DNA of 11,963 nucleotides from JAAFKA01 sp043748455 (GCA_043748455.1 JAYTNF010000456.1:1-11963), one strand, 5' to 3'. Shown: positions 1 to 6,746, counted from the first letter of the stretch. Notes: generated by a model from the sequence alone, not told the origin. Numbers and translations are program-made.

Positions 1-42
1 TTCTTGCGGATTGCCGCCCACTTAGCTCAGAATGACAAATTA
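1..42 (-). repeat. TGTCATTCT-type dispersed repeat, left-edge copy
   Basis: On the minus strand these 42 bases match positions 4290-4331 of the plus strand with three mismatches. The repeat begins two bases after the stop codon of the TMTC-like gene. It has the same TGTCATTCTGAG start and GCAAGAA inner end as the other copies. The other copies are paired inverted arms, so a second arm may lie beyond the left edge of the window; that part is inference. Confidence 0.8.
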
Positions 43-43
43 A

Positions 44-1987
44 TTATCTACAAATTTCTTTAATAGCTTGTGGTGCTTCTTTTTTTCCTAATTCTTTGGC
101 AGCATTTAAGTCCATGCAAGCATTTGTTTTATCTCCTAATATATTTCTCAATAACCCACGATAAAATAAGACTTCTGGGTTTTGTGGATTAAGCTGCAAG
201 GCTCTGTTATAATCTTTCATAGCTTGCTCTTTTGCTTGCATTGCAAAATAGATATTACCTCTATTTTGGTAAGCCTCTGTATAATTAGGATTAAGTTGTA
301 TGGCTTTTGAATAATTTGCAAGTGCCATGTCATATTGTTTCATTTGATACAAAACACTACCTCGATTCAAATACGCAGGGGCATAATTTTGGTTCCGTTC
401 AATACATTGATTATAATTTTCTAATGCTTCCTCATATTTTTCATCAGTTTTGTCTATATGTGCTTTGTGAAAATATGCCATTGGGTGTTTGGGATTTCGT
501 TTGAGGGTTTCGTTAAATATCGAGTCTGCCCCACGGTAATCTCCAATATGCAGGTGCATAACTCCTTTTGAGTTCCAAGTTTCGGCATCATTAGGCATCG
601 TTTCCACAGCTATATTTAAGTCCATCATGCCCTCTCGATAAGTATCTTCGTTCATTGTACGAATTTCGCCACGTTTTAGGCGTGGGTAATAATGCGTTGG
701 ATTAGTTTCTACAATTCTTGTCCACAAAGTTATACCTGTTTCGTAGGCTTTTGTAGCAAAAAATGTCATTGCATACAAACCTAAAATAACAACTGCCAAA
801 CCTGCATATATTTGTAAAGAAAATTTAGGTTTCATGGCAAGTAAATAATCAATTCCATAACCAATGGCAATAAAAATACCCAAACTTGCAAAATAACTGT
901 GCGAATCACTTGCAAAAGTCCGATTGCCTAACGGTAAAATATTAGAAATTACTAAGAGATTTGCTAATAAAAATAGAAATCCAAATACAACCCAAACATG
1001 GTTTCTTAATTTCCAAACTCCAAATCCAATAATAAAAGGTATGGTTGCCATAACATAGCTTGTCCAAGCTAAAAATATATCAGTTTTTTCTGGATAAGGA
1101 TAAAATGGTGATAAGCCAAACGGAATTAAACAGTTTTTCAGATAAACACCTATTGTGTAAAAGGCAAGTATCAGTCTATCAAAAATATTGTAATCTGGCA
1201 CTGCAAAGAAGGTTTTTTGTGCAGGTGCAGCTTGTAAATACATAAAAAGTGCAATTCCAATAAACATAACTACCCAAAAAGCAATTTTTTCCGTCCAAAT
1301 CTTGGCATCTTTTCGCAATTTTACATAGTCAATAAGAATGAATATTAATGGCAGTGCAACAGCAGTAAATTTTGTGGCAAGTGCCAAAACAAAAAATAAT
1401 AAGGACAAATATAAATATTTTGTTGAGGTTAATTTTGTAGTAAGTTGCGATATTTTTTGTGGAGTGATGTAATTTATGTAGCAAATACTACTCAAAAGTG
1501 CAAAAAATGACATTAACAATTCTCCTTGTGCCAAAATAGAAGCAACAGTTTCTGCATGAATAGGGTGCAACGAAAATAACAAAGCTGCGATAATAGCTAT
1601 AATATTTCGTTTAGTCAATAACCAGACTGTATAAAATACTAAGGTTACATTAATAATATGTAATAAATAGCTAATAAAATGATAACCTTTGGGAGCTAAA
1701 ACATAGCCAAGAAATTCTTTTTTTATCAAGAGATAACTTAAATAATTATTAAAATTATTTTGGTTGGCATATAATTTTTGAAATCTCTCCCAATTTAAGT
1801 TATTCATGAAATTAGCAATAATTTCTATATTCTCATCAAAAGTAACAAAATATAATGATAAGATATGAAAAAAACATAATACAGTGATTAAAATAACTGC
1901 TAAAAGCCCATAAAAGTTAAGTTTTTCAGACTGTAATATAAAGTTATTAGTATTAGTTTTTGAAGTTTCTAAAGTTATTTCACGCAT
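44..1987 (-). CDS. TMTC-like membrane glycosyltransferase (GT-C fold) with C-terminal TPRs
   Basis: The 647-residue protein has two halves. Residues about 23-412 hold roughly eleven hydrophobic segments; residues about 434-633 hold five or six TPR units (for example 537-570 and 571-604, with the usual AY-N-RG and AL--Y--A--LNP pattern). Three features resemble the TMTC/GT-C family: an acidic pair D51-E52 in the first extracytoplasmic loop, where GT-C enzymes carry their catalytic acid; HPIHAE at 141-146; and a DSHSYFASLG stretch at 361-370, where TMTC proteins have ERY-YLPSLG. Known relatives transfer sugars from lipid carriers to proteins on the outer face of the membrane, so a periplasmic TPR domain that presents protein substrates is plausible. 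Donor and acceptor cannot be told from sequence. The ATG at 1987 is preceded by a TAnnTTTG-type motif. The gene is last in the minus-strand series, 340 bp after gpsA. It could be a non-catalytic TPR membrane protein. Confidence 0.72.
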   Translation of the reverse strand: MREITLETSKTNTNNFILQSEKLNFYGLLAVILITVLCFFHILSLYFVTFDENIEIIANFMNNLNWERFQKLYANQNNFNNYLSYLLIKKEFLGYVLAPKGYHFISYLLHIINVTLVFYTVWLLTKRNIIAIIAALLFSLHPIHAETVASILAQGELLMSFFALLSSICYINYITPQKISQLTTKLTSTKYLYLSLLFFVLALATKFTAVALPLIFILIDYVKLRKDAKIWTEKIAFWVVMFIGIALFMYLQAAPAQKTFFAVPDYNIFDRLILAFYTIGVYLKNCLIPFGLSPFYPYPEKTDIFLAWTSYVMATIPFIIGFGVWKLRNHVWVVFGFLFLLANLLVISNILPLGNRTFASDSHSYFASLGIFIAIGYGIDYLLAMKPKFSLQIYAGLAVVILGLYAMTFFATKAYETGITLWTRIVETNPTHYYPRLKRGEIRTMNEDTYREGMMDLNIAVETMPNDAETWNSKGVMHLHIGDYRGADSIFNETLKRNPKHPMAYFHKAHIDKTDEKYEEALENYNQCIERNQNYAPAYLNRGSVLYQMKQYDMALANYSKAIQLNPNYTEAYQNRGNIYFAMQAKEQAMKDYNRALQLNPQNPEVLFYRGLLRNILGDKTNACMDLNAAKELGKKEAPQAIKEICR

Positions 1988-2010
1988 AATTTTACGGTTT
2001 TATTTTGCCG

Positions 2011-2042
2011 CAAAGATATAAATTTTAGAATAAAAGTTGCAA
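2011..2042 (-). promoter_or_regulatory. candidate Bacteroidota-type promoter for the TMTC-like gene
   Basis: On the minus strand TATCTTTG (2018-2011) fits the TAnnTTTG -7 consensus of Bacteroidota. A TTG at 2042-2040 lies 21 bases upstream as a possible -33 element. The motif is 23 bases before the start codon. The spacer is at the long end of the accepted range and the region is very AT-rich, so chance occurrence is possible. Confidence 0.4.
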
Positions 2043-2277
2043 AACTAAGAAAAATTATAGCCTATTTTTTTGCTTAGACTTTTACATCATTGCTGATTTT
2101 ATAATATTTTTATTAGAGACTATTATGATTTTGTATTACAGGCTTTATTGGGGCTGCTATCAATCTGTGGAGTAATTACTTGATTATCAAGATATTAAAA
2201 GCACAGAATGAAGTCTATGCTACAATTTGATAAATTAAATACCTAAAATTATTAGGCATTTAAAAAGTTGTAATATT

Positions 2278-2316
2278 TATAATTTTAGCAAGTTTTGAGA
2301 ACTTGCTAAAATTATA
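2278..2316. terminator. long hairpin downstream of gpsA (terminator or AAGT-core palindromic repeat)
   Basis: A perfect 17-bp inverted repeat (2278-2294 and 2300-2316) encloses a 5-base loop, 12 bases after the gpsA stop codon. The core is GCAAGTT/AACTTGC. In the gpsA transcript the stem is not followed by a run of U, so it is not a textbook intrinsic terminator. It may instead stabilise the 3' end or belong to a dispersed palindrome family with the hairpin at 6103-6131. Confidence 0.6.
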
Positions 2317-2327
2317 AAATATATTTC

Positions 2328-3341
2328 TTATTTCATTCCTTCTGATAACAACTGAAATTCTACCATTGGCGAAATTTTTTCGTACAAAACATTGTAAACT
2401 GCGGTAGTAATTGGCATATCTACATTATATTTTTGGTTAATTTCATACACACATTTTACTGCATAATAACCTTCGGCAATCATATTCATTTCCATTTGTG
2501 CAGATTGAACCGAATAACCACGTCCAACCATGTTTCCAAAAGTACGGTTACGGCTAAATTGTGAATAAGATGTTACTAATAAATCTCCTAAATAAGCTGA
2601 TGCACTCAAATCACGTTGCATTGGGTCAATGGCATCAATAAATCTTTTAATTTCTTGCATGGCATTAGATACCAAAACAGCTTGAAAATTATCTCCATAA
2701 TTTAAACCTCTTGCAATACCACAAGCCACAGAAATAATATTTTTCATGACTGCACAATATTCTGCCCCATCAATATCTTTGATAACTGAAGATTTCACAA
2801 AACGATTTCTAATAATATGAGCAAATAATTTTGCATTTGCCAAACTATAACCGCCAATAGTCAAATAAGATTGTTTTTCCATTGCCACTTCCTCCGCATG
2901 ACAAGGGCCTACAATTACCAACATATTTTCTTTTGGCACATTATATTTATCTTCTACATATTGAGTTACTAAAACATTCATCTCTGGAATCATACCTTTA
3001 ATGGCAGAAACGACAATTTTACCTGCAAAATCTTCGGGAGTTAATTCTTTTAGAGCAGAAGAAATAAAAGCTGCGGGAACTGCAAGTACAATAATTTCTG
3101 TATCAGTTACGGCATCTGTCAAATTATTGAACATCTTAACTTTGGTCAAATTAATTTGCACATTGCTCAAATAACTTGGATTACGCCCAAATTGGCTAAT
3201 ATTTTTAACATCTTCGGCAGACCTCATCCACCAATTAATTTGTACATTGCCTTCGGACATAATTTTTACTAAGGCTGTTGCCCAGCTACCGCCGCCGATA
3301 ACGGTAATTCTGATAGGTTTAGGTTGATTTTCTGGTGTCAT
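2328..3341 (-). CDS. gpsA: glycerol-3-phosphate dehydrogenase [NAD(P)+]
   Basis: This cytoplasmic enzyme reduces dihydroxyacetone phosphate to sn-glycerol 3-phosphate, the backbone for phospholipid synthesis. The 337-residue length is normal for GpsA. The N-terminal Rossmann loop is GGGSWATA (16-23). SAIKG (112-116) carries the conserved Lys115, GPCHAEEVA (145-153) corresponds to the family GPS-A-EV motif, and the catalytic Lys200 sits in AVMKNI, followed by ACGIARGLNYGDN (206-218). SRNRTFG (263-269) corresponds to the substrate-binding RN-TFG region. All expected motifs are present and nothing looks truncated. The ATG at 3341 lies just upstream of the Rossmann strand and is the natural start. 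The upstream sequence is a heptamer repeat tract rather than a recognisable promoter. ftsQ is 182 bp upstream on the same strand, so co-transcription is possible but not shown. Confidence 0.95.
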   Translation of the reverse strand: MTPENQPKPIRITVIGGGSWATALVKIMSEGNVQINWWMRSAEDVKNISQFGRNPSYLSNVQINLTKVKMFNNLTDAVTDTEIIVLAVPAAFISSALKELTPEDFAGKIVVSAIKGMIPEMNVLVTQYVEDKYNVPKENMLVIVGPCHAEEVAMEKQSYLTIGGYSLANAKLFAHIIRNRFVKSSVIKDIDGAEYCAVMKNIISVACGIARGLNYGDNFQAVLVSNAMQEIKRFIDAIDPMQRDLSASAYLGDLLVTSYSQFSRNRTFGNMVGRGYSVQSAQMEMNMIAEGYYAVKCVYEINQKYNVDMPITTAVYNVLYEKISPMVEFQLLSEGMK

Positions 3342-3350
3342 GGTTAAAAT

Positions 3351-3426
3351 AATTATGAATTATGAATTATGAATTATGAATTATGAATTATGAAATATGA
3401 AATATGAATTACGAAATATGAAATAT
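3351..3426. repeat. heptamer repeat tract upstream of gpsA
   Basis: About ten tandem copies of a seven-base unit, ATGAATT on the plus strand, run here: about five exact copies, then degenerate ATGAAAT and ACGAAAT units. The tract begins about ten bases upstream of the gpsA start codon, so it would form most of the 5' leader. The same unit occurs at 9668-9746 and in reverse orientation at 9800-9862. A weaker tract is at 5184-5214. Confidence 0.9.
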
Positions 3427-3523
3427 TGCAATTAGGATAAAAAAAGTTACTAACACAATTTTTAAAAGTTATTTTTACCAAAAGATTTACAAAAACTAAA
3501 AACCAAGAACTCAACACTAAAAC

Positions 3524-4276
3524 CTACTCACAAATTATTTGCCTATCATAAGCCACATTTACACGTTGGTAAGTTCCCCAACCTTTTACGGGTACTATTT
3601 CTTTATAAAAAGTCATTACTTTTTCTAATTTTGCCTCATAGCCTTCGGGTTTTCCTATTTCTATACGTTGATTTCCTGCTTCTGAATAAAATGAAATTTG
3701 GAACTTTTTATCAAATTCAATTTGGGCAATCTGTGCTTTCCAAAACTCATGCTTGTCTATAAAACTCAAAAAATTGTAAAATTGCTTACCGATACTATCT
3801 TCTAAACAAAAATTTCCTTTCAATTTATAAGTTCCTTCTCCTGTAACAATGGGAACTCTGGCAGTATATTTTTTTGATAAATTCATCATGCCTCCGTTTT
3901 CAGCCAAATAATTACTTTGCATATTTGGGCGAAAAACTCGTGCAAGAGGACGATTTTGCTTAACATCAAGCACCAAATTGCCGACCAAGTCTTTTGATGC
4001 ATGACATTCTGCAACAAAATTAGCAACCTTGATTTTGTCTTCTATGGCTTTTAAATCCAATTCGTGTAATTTTGTAGTACCAATGACACACAAACCTGAC
4101 TTTGAAACAGTTTCAATAATATCTTTTTCTGTTACAAATTCATAGCGTTGTTTGTCTGTAATATTTACAAGTATTGCCGACACACTTCGCATATTTGCAT
4201 GAAAAGTTGCAAACCCCAAACTCAGCACTGCCACAATAGCAACTACAATCCACATAATTTTTTTGTTCATCTGCAT
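3524..4276 (-). CDS. ftsQ: cell division protein FtsQ
   Basis: FtsQ is a bitopic inner-membrane protein that links early and late divisome components, working with FtsB and FtsL. The 250-residue protein has a short cytoplasmic N-terminus, one transmembrane segment (about 8-26), a POTRA-like region with FVTEKDI (48-53), and the C-terminal beta domain. Hallmarks of bacteroidete FtsQ are KQNRPLARVF (106-115), YTARVPIVTG (137-146) and a WGTYQRVNVAYDRQIIC tail (233-249). Two starts are possible: Met1 at 4276 and Met3 at 4270, which gives a more usual MNKK N-terminus. ftsQ normally lies between murC and ftsA in the division/cell-wall cluster. Here its neighbours are a methyltransferase and gpsA, and no dcw gene is present. 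Assignment rests on motif recall, not on a search. Confidence 0.85.
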   Translation of the reverse strand: MQMNKKIMWIVVAIVAVLSLGFATFHANMRSVSAILVNITDKQRYEFVTEKDIIETVSKSGLCVIGTTKLHELDLKAIEDKIKVANFVAECHASKDLVGNLVLDVKQNRPLARVFRPNMQSNYLAENGGMMNLSKKYTARVPIVTGEGTYKLKGNFCLEDSIGKQFYNFLSFIDKHEFWKAQIAQIEFDKKFQISFYSEAGNQRIEIGKPEGYEAKLEKVMTFYKEIVPVKGWGTYQRVNVAYDRQIICE

Positions 4277-4293
4277 AAATTTGAGAATTTAAT

Positions 4294-4403
4294 TTGTCAT
4301 TCTAAGCTAAGTGGGCTGCAATCTGCAAGAATCTGAATGATTAATTTTGACACCATAAAGTCATATTCTTGCGAAATGTTGCACCAGCAACTCATAATGG
4401 CAA
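4294..4403. repeat. TGTCATTCT-type imperfect inverted repeat between the methyltransferase and ftsQ genes
   Basis: The arms are 4294-4336 and 4361-4403. They are the same length (43 bases) and match at 28 positions, with a 24-base spacer. The ends are conserved: TTGYCATT at the outer end and GCAAGAAT-TGA at the inner end. The left arm is almost identical to positions 42-1. The element fills most of the 138-bp gap after the methyltransferase gene (stop at 4415) and before the ftsQ start (4276). It may be a mobile or REP-like palindrome, and may affect the RNA between the two genes. Confidence 0.75.
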
Positions 4404-4414
4404 AACAATCAGTA

Positions 4415-5173
4415 TTATTTTTTCTGCCAAACCAACATAGCAGAAACTCCTGCACCAAACTTTATTCCACTATTTAACATTTTTCTTTCTGTTTCAAACA
4501 CTTTTTCAAAAATTTTTAATGCAAAACTTTCTTCATCAATCAAAGCATGGTCAGAACCTGCACCCTTCCTATTTTTTTGTAAAAACTTAGGTAAAATTCG
4601 CATAGCATTGCGAGCAACAAAAATGGGTGGAAATAGCAAGGAATTAAAATAAGTTTTATAGCAAATGTTACCTAACTTTCCATCAAAAAGTTTTGTCAAT
4701 ACTGACATGCTATAACGTCTATAATGTTGATTAACCACATCATGTTCTCCCCACAAACTCATGAATGCAGGAACAGTAACAACAGCATAAGCACCTGATT
4801 TACAGACTCTTATCATTTCTGAAATAGCTTTTAAATCATCTTCAACATGTTCTATTACATCAAGGGCACAAACTAAATCTTGGCTATTTTCTTCAAAAGG
4901 CAAGTCCAAAATAGAAGCATTAATTATTGGTGTTTTAAGAACTGTTTTAGTAAATTCATAACAATCTTTATCATACTCAACAGACATCACATTGCCAAAA
5001 TTAGCCAACATTTCAGAGGTTGAACCTGTTGCCACACCTATATTAAGAATTTTATTGTCAGAGTTTTTTGGCAAAAATGCAGCAATTCTATCCGCTAAAA
5101 TTTTGCTCCTAACCTTAAACCACCAATTTTTTCTTTCTAAATAATAGTATTCTTTATAATAATCTTTGTTCAT
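4415..5173 (-). CDS. class I SAM-dependent methyltransferase
   Basis: The 252-residue protein has the Rossmann methyltransferase order: motif I NIGVATGSTSEML (44-56), an acidic end of strand 2 in VEYDKD (65-70), motif II/III DLPFEENSQDLVCALDVIEHVEDD (90-113, with the typical D-IEHV), and a later VPAFMSLWGEHD--N-HYRRYS (134-155). That last block is common in methyltransferases found near glycosyltransferases or lipid-linked sugar genes. The N-terminal EYYYLERKNWWFKVRSKIL (8-26) also fits that group. The C-terminal third (176-252) has hydrophobic stretches that could touch the membrane. No conserved partner gene sits beside it, so the substrate is unknown. It was probably acquired or kept independently of ftsQ downstream, from which it is separated by an inverted repeat. 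Confidence 0.85.
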   Translation of the reverse strand: MNKDYYKEYYYLERKNWWFKVRSKILADRIAAFLPKNSDNKILNIGVATGSTSEMLANFGNVMSVEYDKDCYEFTKTVLKTPIINASILDLPFEENSQDLVCALDVIEHVEDDLKAISEMIRVCKSGAYAVVTVPAFMSLWGEHDVVNQHYRRYSMSVLTKLFDGKLGNICYKTYFNSLLFPPIFVARNAMRILPKFLQKNRKGAGSDHALIDEESFALKIFEKVFETERKMLNSGIKFGAGVSAMLVWQKK

Positions 5174-5183
5174 AATCGTAATA

Positions 5184-5214
5184 AATATGAAATATAATGT
5201 ATGAAATATGAAAT
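5184..5214. repeat. degenerate heptamer tract upstream of the methyltransferase gene
   Basis: Units of the form TATGAAA/ATGAAAT recur here, about ten bases upstream of the methyltransferase ATG. It resembles the degenerate half of the gpsA tract. It is shorter and less regular, so membership in the same family is likely but not certain. Confidence 0.5.
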
Positions 5215-5286
5215 TAACTTATTGATTATCAAGTATTTACAATGTTATAAATATTACTTTATTAAATTTTAATTCATAAAGAAAAA

Positions 5287-6048
5287 TTAATCTCTAAAAA
5301 TTACTCTATGTTCAATATTTCCATCTGCTTTTTGACCTTTGCTCTGTAATTCTTCTATATGATTTAGTATCATGGTTCTTACTGTAACTCCCATAGGTTC
5401 TTTTTTAACAGTTGCAAAACAAGTCATGCCATCGCCACCATTTAATAAGTAATCATAACTTAAAACCTTATAAACATGAGTTAAATCTAAATCCTTGCCA
5501 CCAATTTTTGCACCCACAAATTGCCCTTCTTCTGTATAACGAAGTTCAGTATTAGAAAATGATGTTTTGCGATGTTTTGCTTCGTATGCAAATAATTCAA
5601 TTAATTCTTTTCCTGTCATGGTTGCAATCATTACTTCATTTTCAAAAGGCATGAGCTCAAAAATATTCCCAACTGTAATATCTCCAGCATTGATTGGCAC
5701 TCTCAAACCACCATTATTGACAACACATATATCAATAGCTTTATCATATAATTTTTCGGTTTGATAACGCAATAAATCCACAATAAAATTACCTAATGTA
5801 GATTCTATGTCTGTTCTTTCGCAACGTAACTCTTTAGCTGACTGACCAATAATTTTTTTCATGGACTTATCAATCTGCAATTTATAAGGTGCAATAATTT
5901 GTTCAATATTAGCACTTGTTGCTGTTTCTGAATGAATACTAATATTTTGCAAATTTGTATTTGTAACAGAAAGACTTGATTTACAGCCTGTTAGAACAAA
6001 TAAAACTAAAAAGAAAGCAGAGATTATTTTTTTGGTAATGACGAACAT
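5287..6048 (-). CDS. lipoprotein with 5'-nucleotidase C-terminal (UshA-like) domain only
   Basis: Residues 1-22 form a lipoprotein signal peptide: KK at 6-7, a hydrophobic core at 8-18, and lipobox LTGC with Cys22. The rest matches the nucleotide-binding C-terminal domain of UshA-type 5'-nucleotidases: STLGNFIVDLL (83-93), NNGGLR (111-116), MPFEN (133-137), and YDYLLNGGDG (198-207). In the full enzyme this domain holds the nucleoside. The metallophosphatase domain (DxH and GNHE/D motifs) that does the chemistry is absent, and the protein is only 253 residues. Many Bacteroidota encode the two halves as adjacent genes, but no metallophosphatase gene is beside this one here. It may work with an enzyme encoded elsewhere, or bind nucleotides without cleaving them. 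The start at 6048 gives a normal signal peptide. Probable location: inner leaflet of the outer membrane, facing the periplasm. Confidence 0.85.
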   Translation of the reverse strand: MFVITKKIISAFFLVLFVLTGCKSSLSVTNTNLQNISIHSETATSANIEQIIAPYKLQIDKSMKKIIGQSAKELRCERTDIESTLGNFIVDLLRYQTEKLYDKAIDICVVNNGGLRVPINAGDITVGNIFELMPFENEVMIATMTGKELIELFAYEAKHRKTSFSNTELRYTEEGQFVGAKIGGKDLDLTHVYKVLSYDYLLNGGDGMTCFATVKKEPMGVTVRTMILNHIEELQSKGQKADGNIEHRVIFRD

Positions 6049-6102
6049 GACAATAATTTATTAGTAATTATTAATAGATATGATTTATAAAAATACTGTT
6101 AA

Positions 6103-6131
6103 ACTTATCAAGTCTTAAAGACTTGATAAGT
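6103..6131. terminator. perfect 14-bp palindrome between the 122-residue gene and the nucleotidase-like gene
   Basis: Arms 6103-6116 and 6118-6131 are perfect complements around one base. The core is CAAGTCTT/AAGACTTG. The hairpin starts 27 bases after the stop of the upstream minus-strand gene. In that transcript it is followed by a short U-rich stretch, not a clean U run. It may terminate or attenuate the small gene, or be a second member of an AAGT-core palindrome family with 2278-2316. Confidence 0.55.
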
Positions 6132-6157
6132 CAGTTTTAATAATTAGTTTCATAGAA

Positions 6158-6526
6158 CTAAACCCACCAAATAGGTGCAGGCAATGCCCTTTCATAGTTC
6201 CATTTATATGCTTGTGCTTGCTCTGCAACTTGGCTTGCGATATAATGCAAACTTGGCTCAAATGGTTTTTCAACTTTATACATCGGATAAACTAATGTAA
6301 AGTTTTCTGCTAATGCCATTTGTGATTTTTCTGCAAAAGCATGAAGTTTTGCTATGGCATCTTCTATACTTGCACACGCATAAATCAATGTATCACAAAG
6401 CACAATTAGACCAGATTCTTGTGTAGATTGCATGCCAACTCGCAAACAAAACGGCGGTTGTGCAGTAGGGTGAGCCTGAACCTCTGCCCACAAAATTTTG
6501 AAATTGGGATTTATATAATTTTCCAT
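6158..6526 (-). CDS. hypothetical protein, 122 residues
   Basis: I do not recognise this protein. It has no signal peptide, membrane segment or known catalytic motif that I can see. The composition is that of a folded soluble protein: a strand-like stretch at 26-31, a hydrophobic strand at 39-47 (GLIVLCDTL), a likely helix at 53-71 rich in Ala and Lys, and a C-terminal helix (about 93-108) followed by a Trp- and Pro-rich tail ending PAPIWWV. The sequence uses all codon positions like its neighbours, and the start is a clear ATG. It is the first gene of the minus-strand series, divergent from the WG-repeat gene across 220 bp and 109 bp upstream of the nucleotidase-like lipoprotein, with a palindrome between. 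Being a real gene is likely; function is unknown. Confidence 0.65.
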   Translation of the reverse strand: MENYINPNFKILWAEVQAHPTAQPPFCLRVGMQSTQESGLIVLCDTLIYACASIEDAIAKLHAFAEKSQMALAENFTLVYPMYKVEKPFEPSLHYIASQVAEQAQAYKWNYERALPAPIWWV

Positions 6527-6530
6527 ACCA

Positions 6531-6538
6531 CAAAAATA
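6531..6538 (-). promoter_or_regulatory. possible -7 promoter element of the 122-residue gene
   Basis: On the minus strand this reads TATTTTTG, a fit to TAnnTTTG. It ends four bases before the ATG, so transcription would start at or near the start codon and give a leaderless or nearly leaderless message. No TTG is at the usual distance upstream, so support is weak. Confidence 0.2.
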
Positions 6539-6668
6539 TTAATTCAATATTACAAATAGGTAAATAAATAAGATAATTTTTTTCAGCTAAAAAATGTTGG
6601 TAAATAAATAAAAAAAATCTATCTTTATACAAGTGTACTAAAAAACATAAAAAAACACAAAAATAGTC

Positions 6669-6702
6669 CAACTAATAGTGTAATATTACGTAAAATTAGT
6701 TG
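6669..6702. promoter_or_regulatory. operator-like dyad in the divergent spacer
   Basis: CAACTAAT (6669-6676) and ATTAGTTG (6695-6702) are a perfect 8-bp inverted pair. Between them, almost on the same centre, lies the perfect palindrome GTAATATTAC (6680-6689). The dyad is 45 bases upstream of the WG-repeat ATG and 142 bases from the divergent small gene. Nested symmetry of this size is typical of a dimeric repressor or activator site, but no regulator is encoded in the window. Confidence 0.35.
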
Positions 6703-6710
6703 ATACGAAA

Positions 6711-6734
6711 AAGTACCCATAAAGTTACCCATAA
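6711..6734 (+). repeat. short tandem repeat next to the WG-repeat start
   Basis: AAGTACCCATA and AAGTTACCCATA follow each other directly, placing ACCCATAA at 6715-6722 and again at 6727-6734. The second copy ends 12 bases before the ATG at 6747. It may be a binding site or a small duplication. Confidence 0.4.
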
Positions 6735-6746
6735 CTTCTACGCAAT

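Larger units (their letters stand above)
1988..2327. other. 340-bp intergenic spacer between gpsA and the TMTC-like gene
   Basis: It holds the candidate promoter next to 1987 and a long hairpin next to the gpsA stop. Between them I see no ORF of credible length, no tRNA and no clear repeat. The longest open stretch starting with ATG (near 2124, plus strand) ends after 16 codons. TTGATTATCAAG near 2178 recurs near 5223, upstream of the methyltransferase, but is too short to interpret. Confidence 0.6.

Noticed and set aside
2124..2174. Short ATG-started frame in the gpsA to TMTC spacer
   Set aside because: Only 16 codons, no recognisable ribosome binding site and no resemblance to any small protein known to me.
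4294..4403. Insertion sequence or CRISPR origin for the inverted repeats
   Set aside because: There is no transposase in or near the repeats, and the arms occur as single inverted pairs without regular spacers, so neither a complete IS nor a CRISPR array is supported.
6393..6671. Open frame of 92 codons on the minus strand overlapping the 122-residue gene
   Set aside because: Rich in Phe, Tyr and Cys from AT-rich sequence, crosses the divergent promoter spacer, and overlaps a better candidate gene out of frame.
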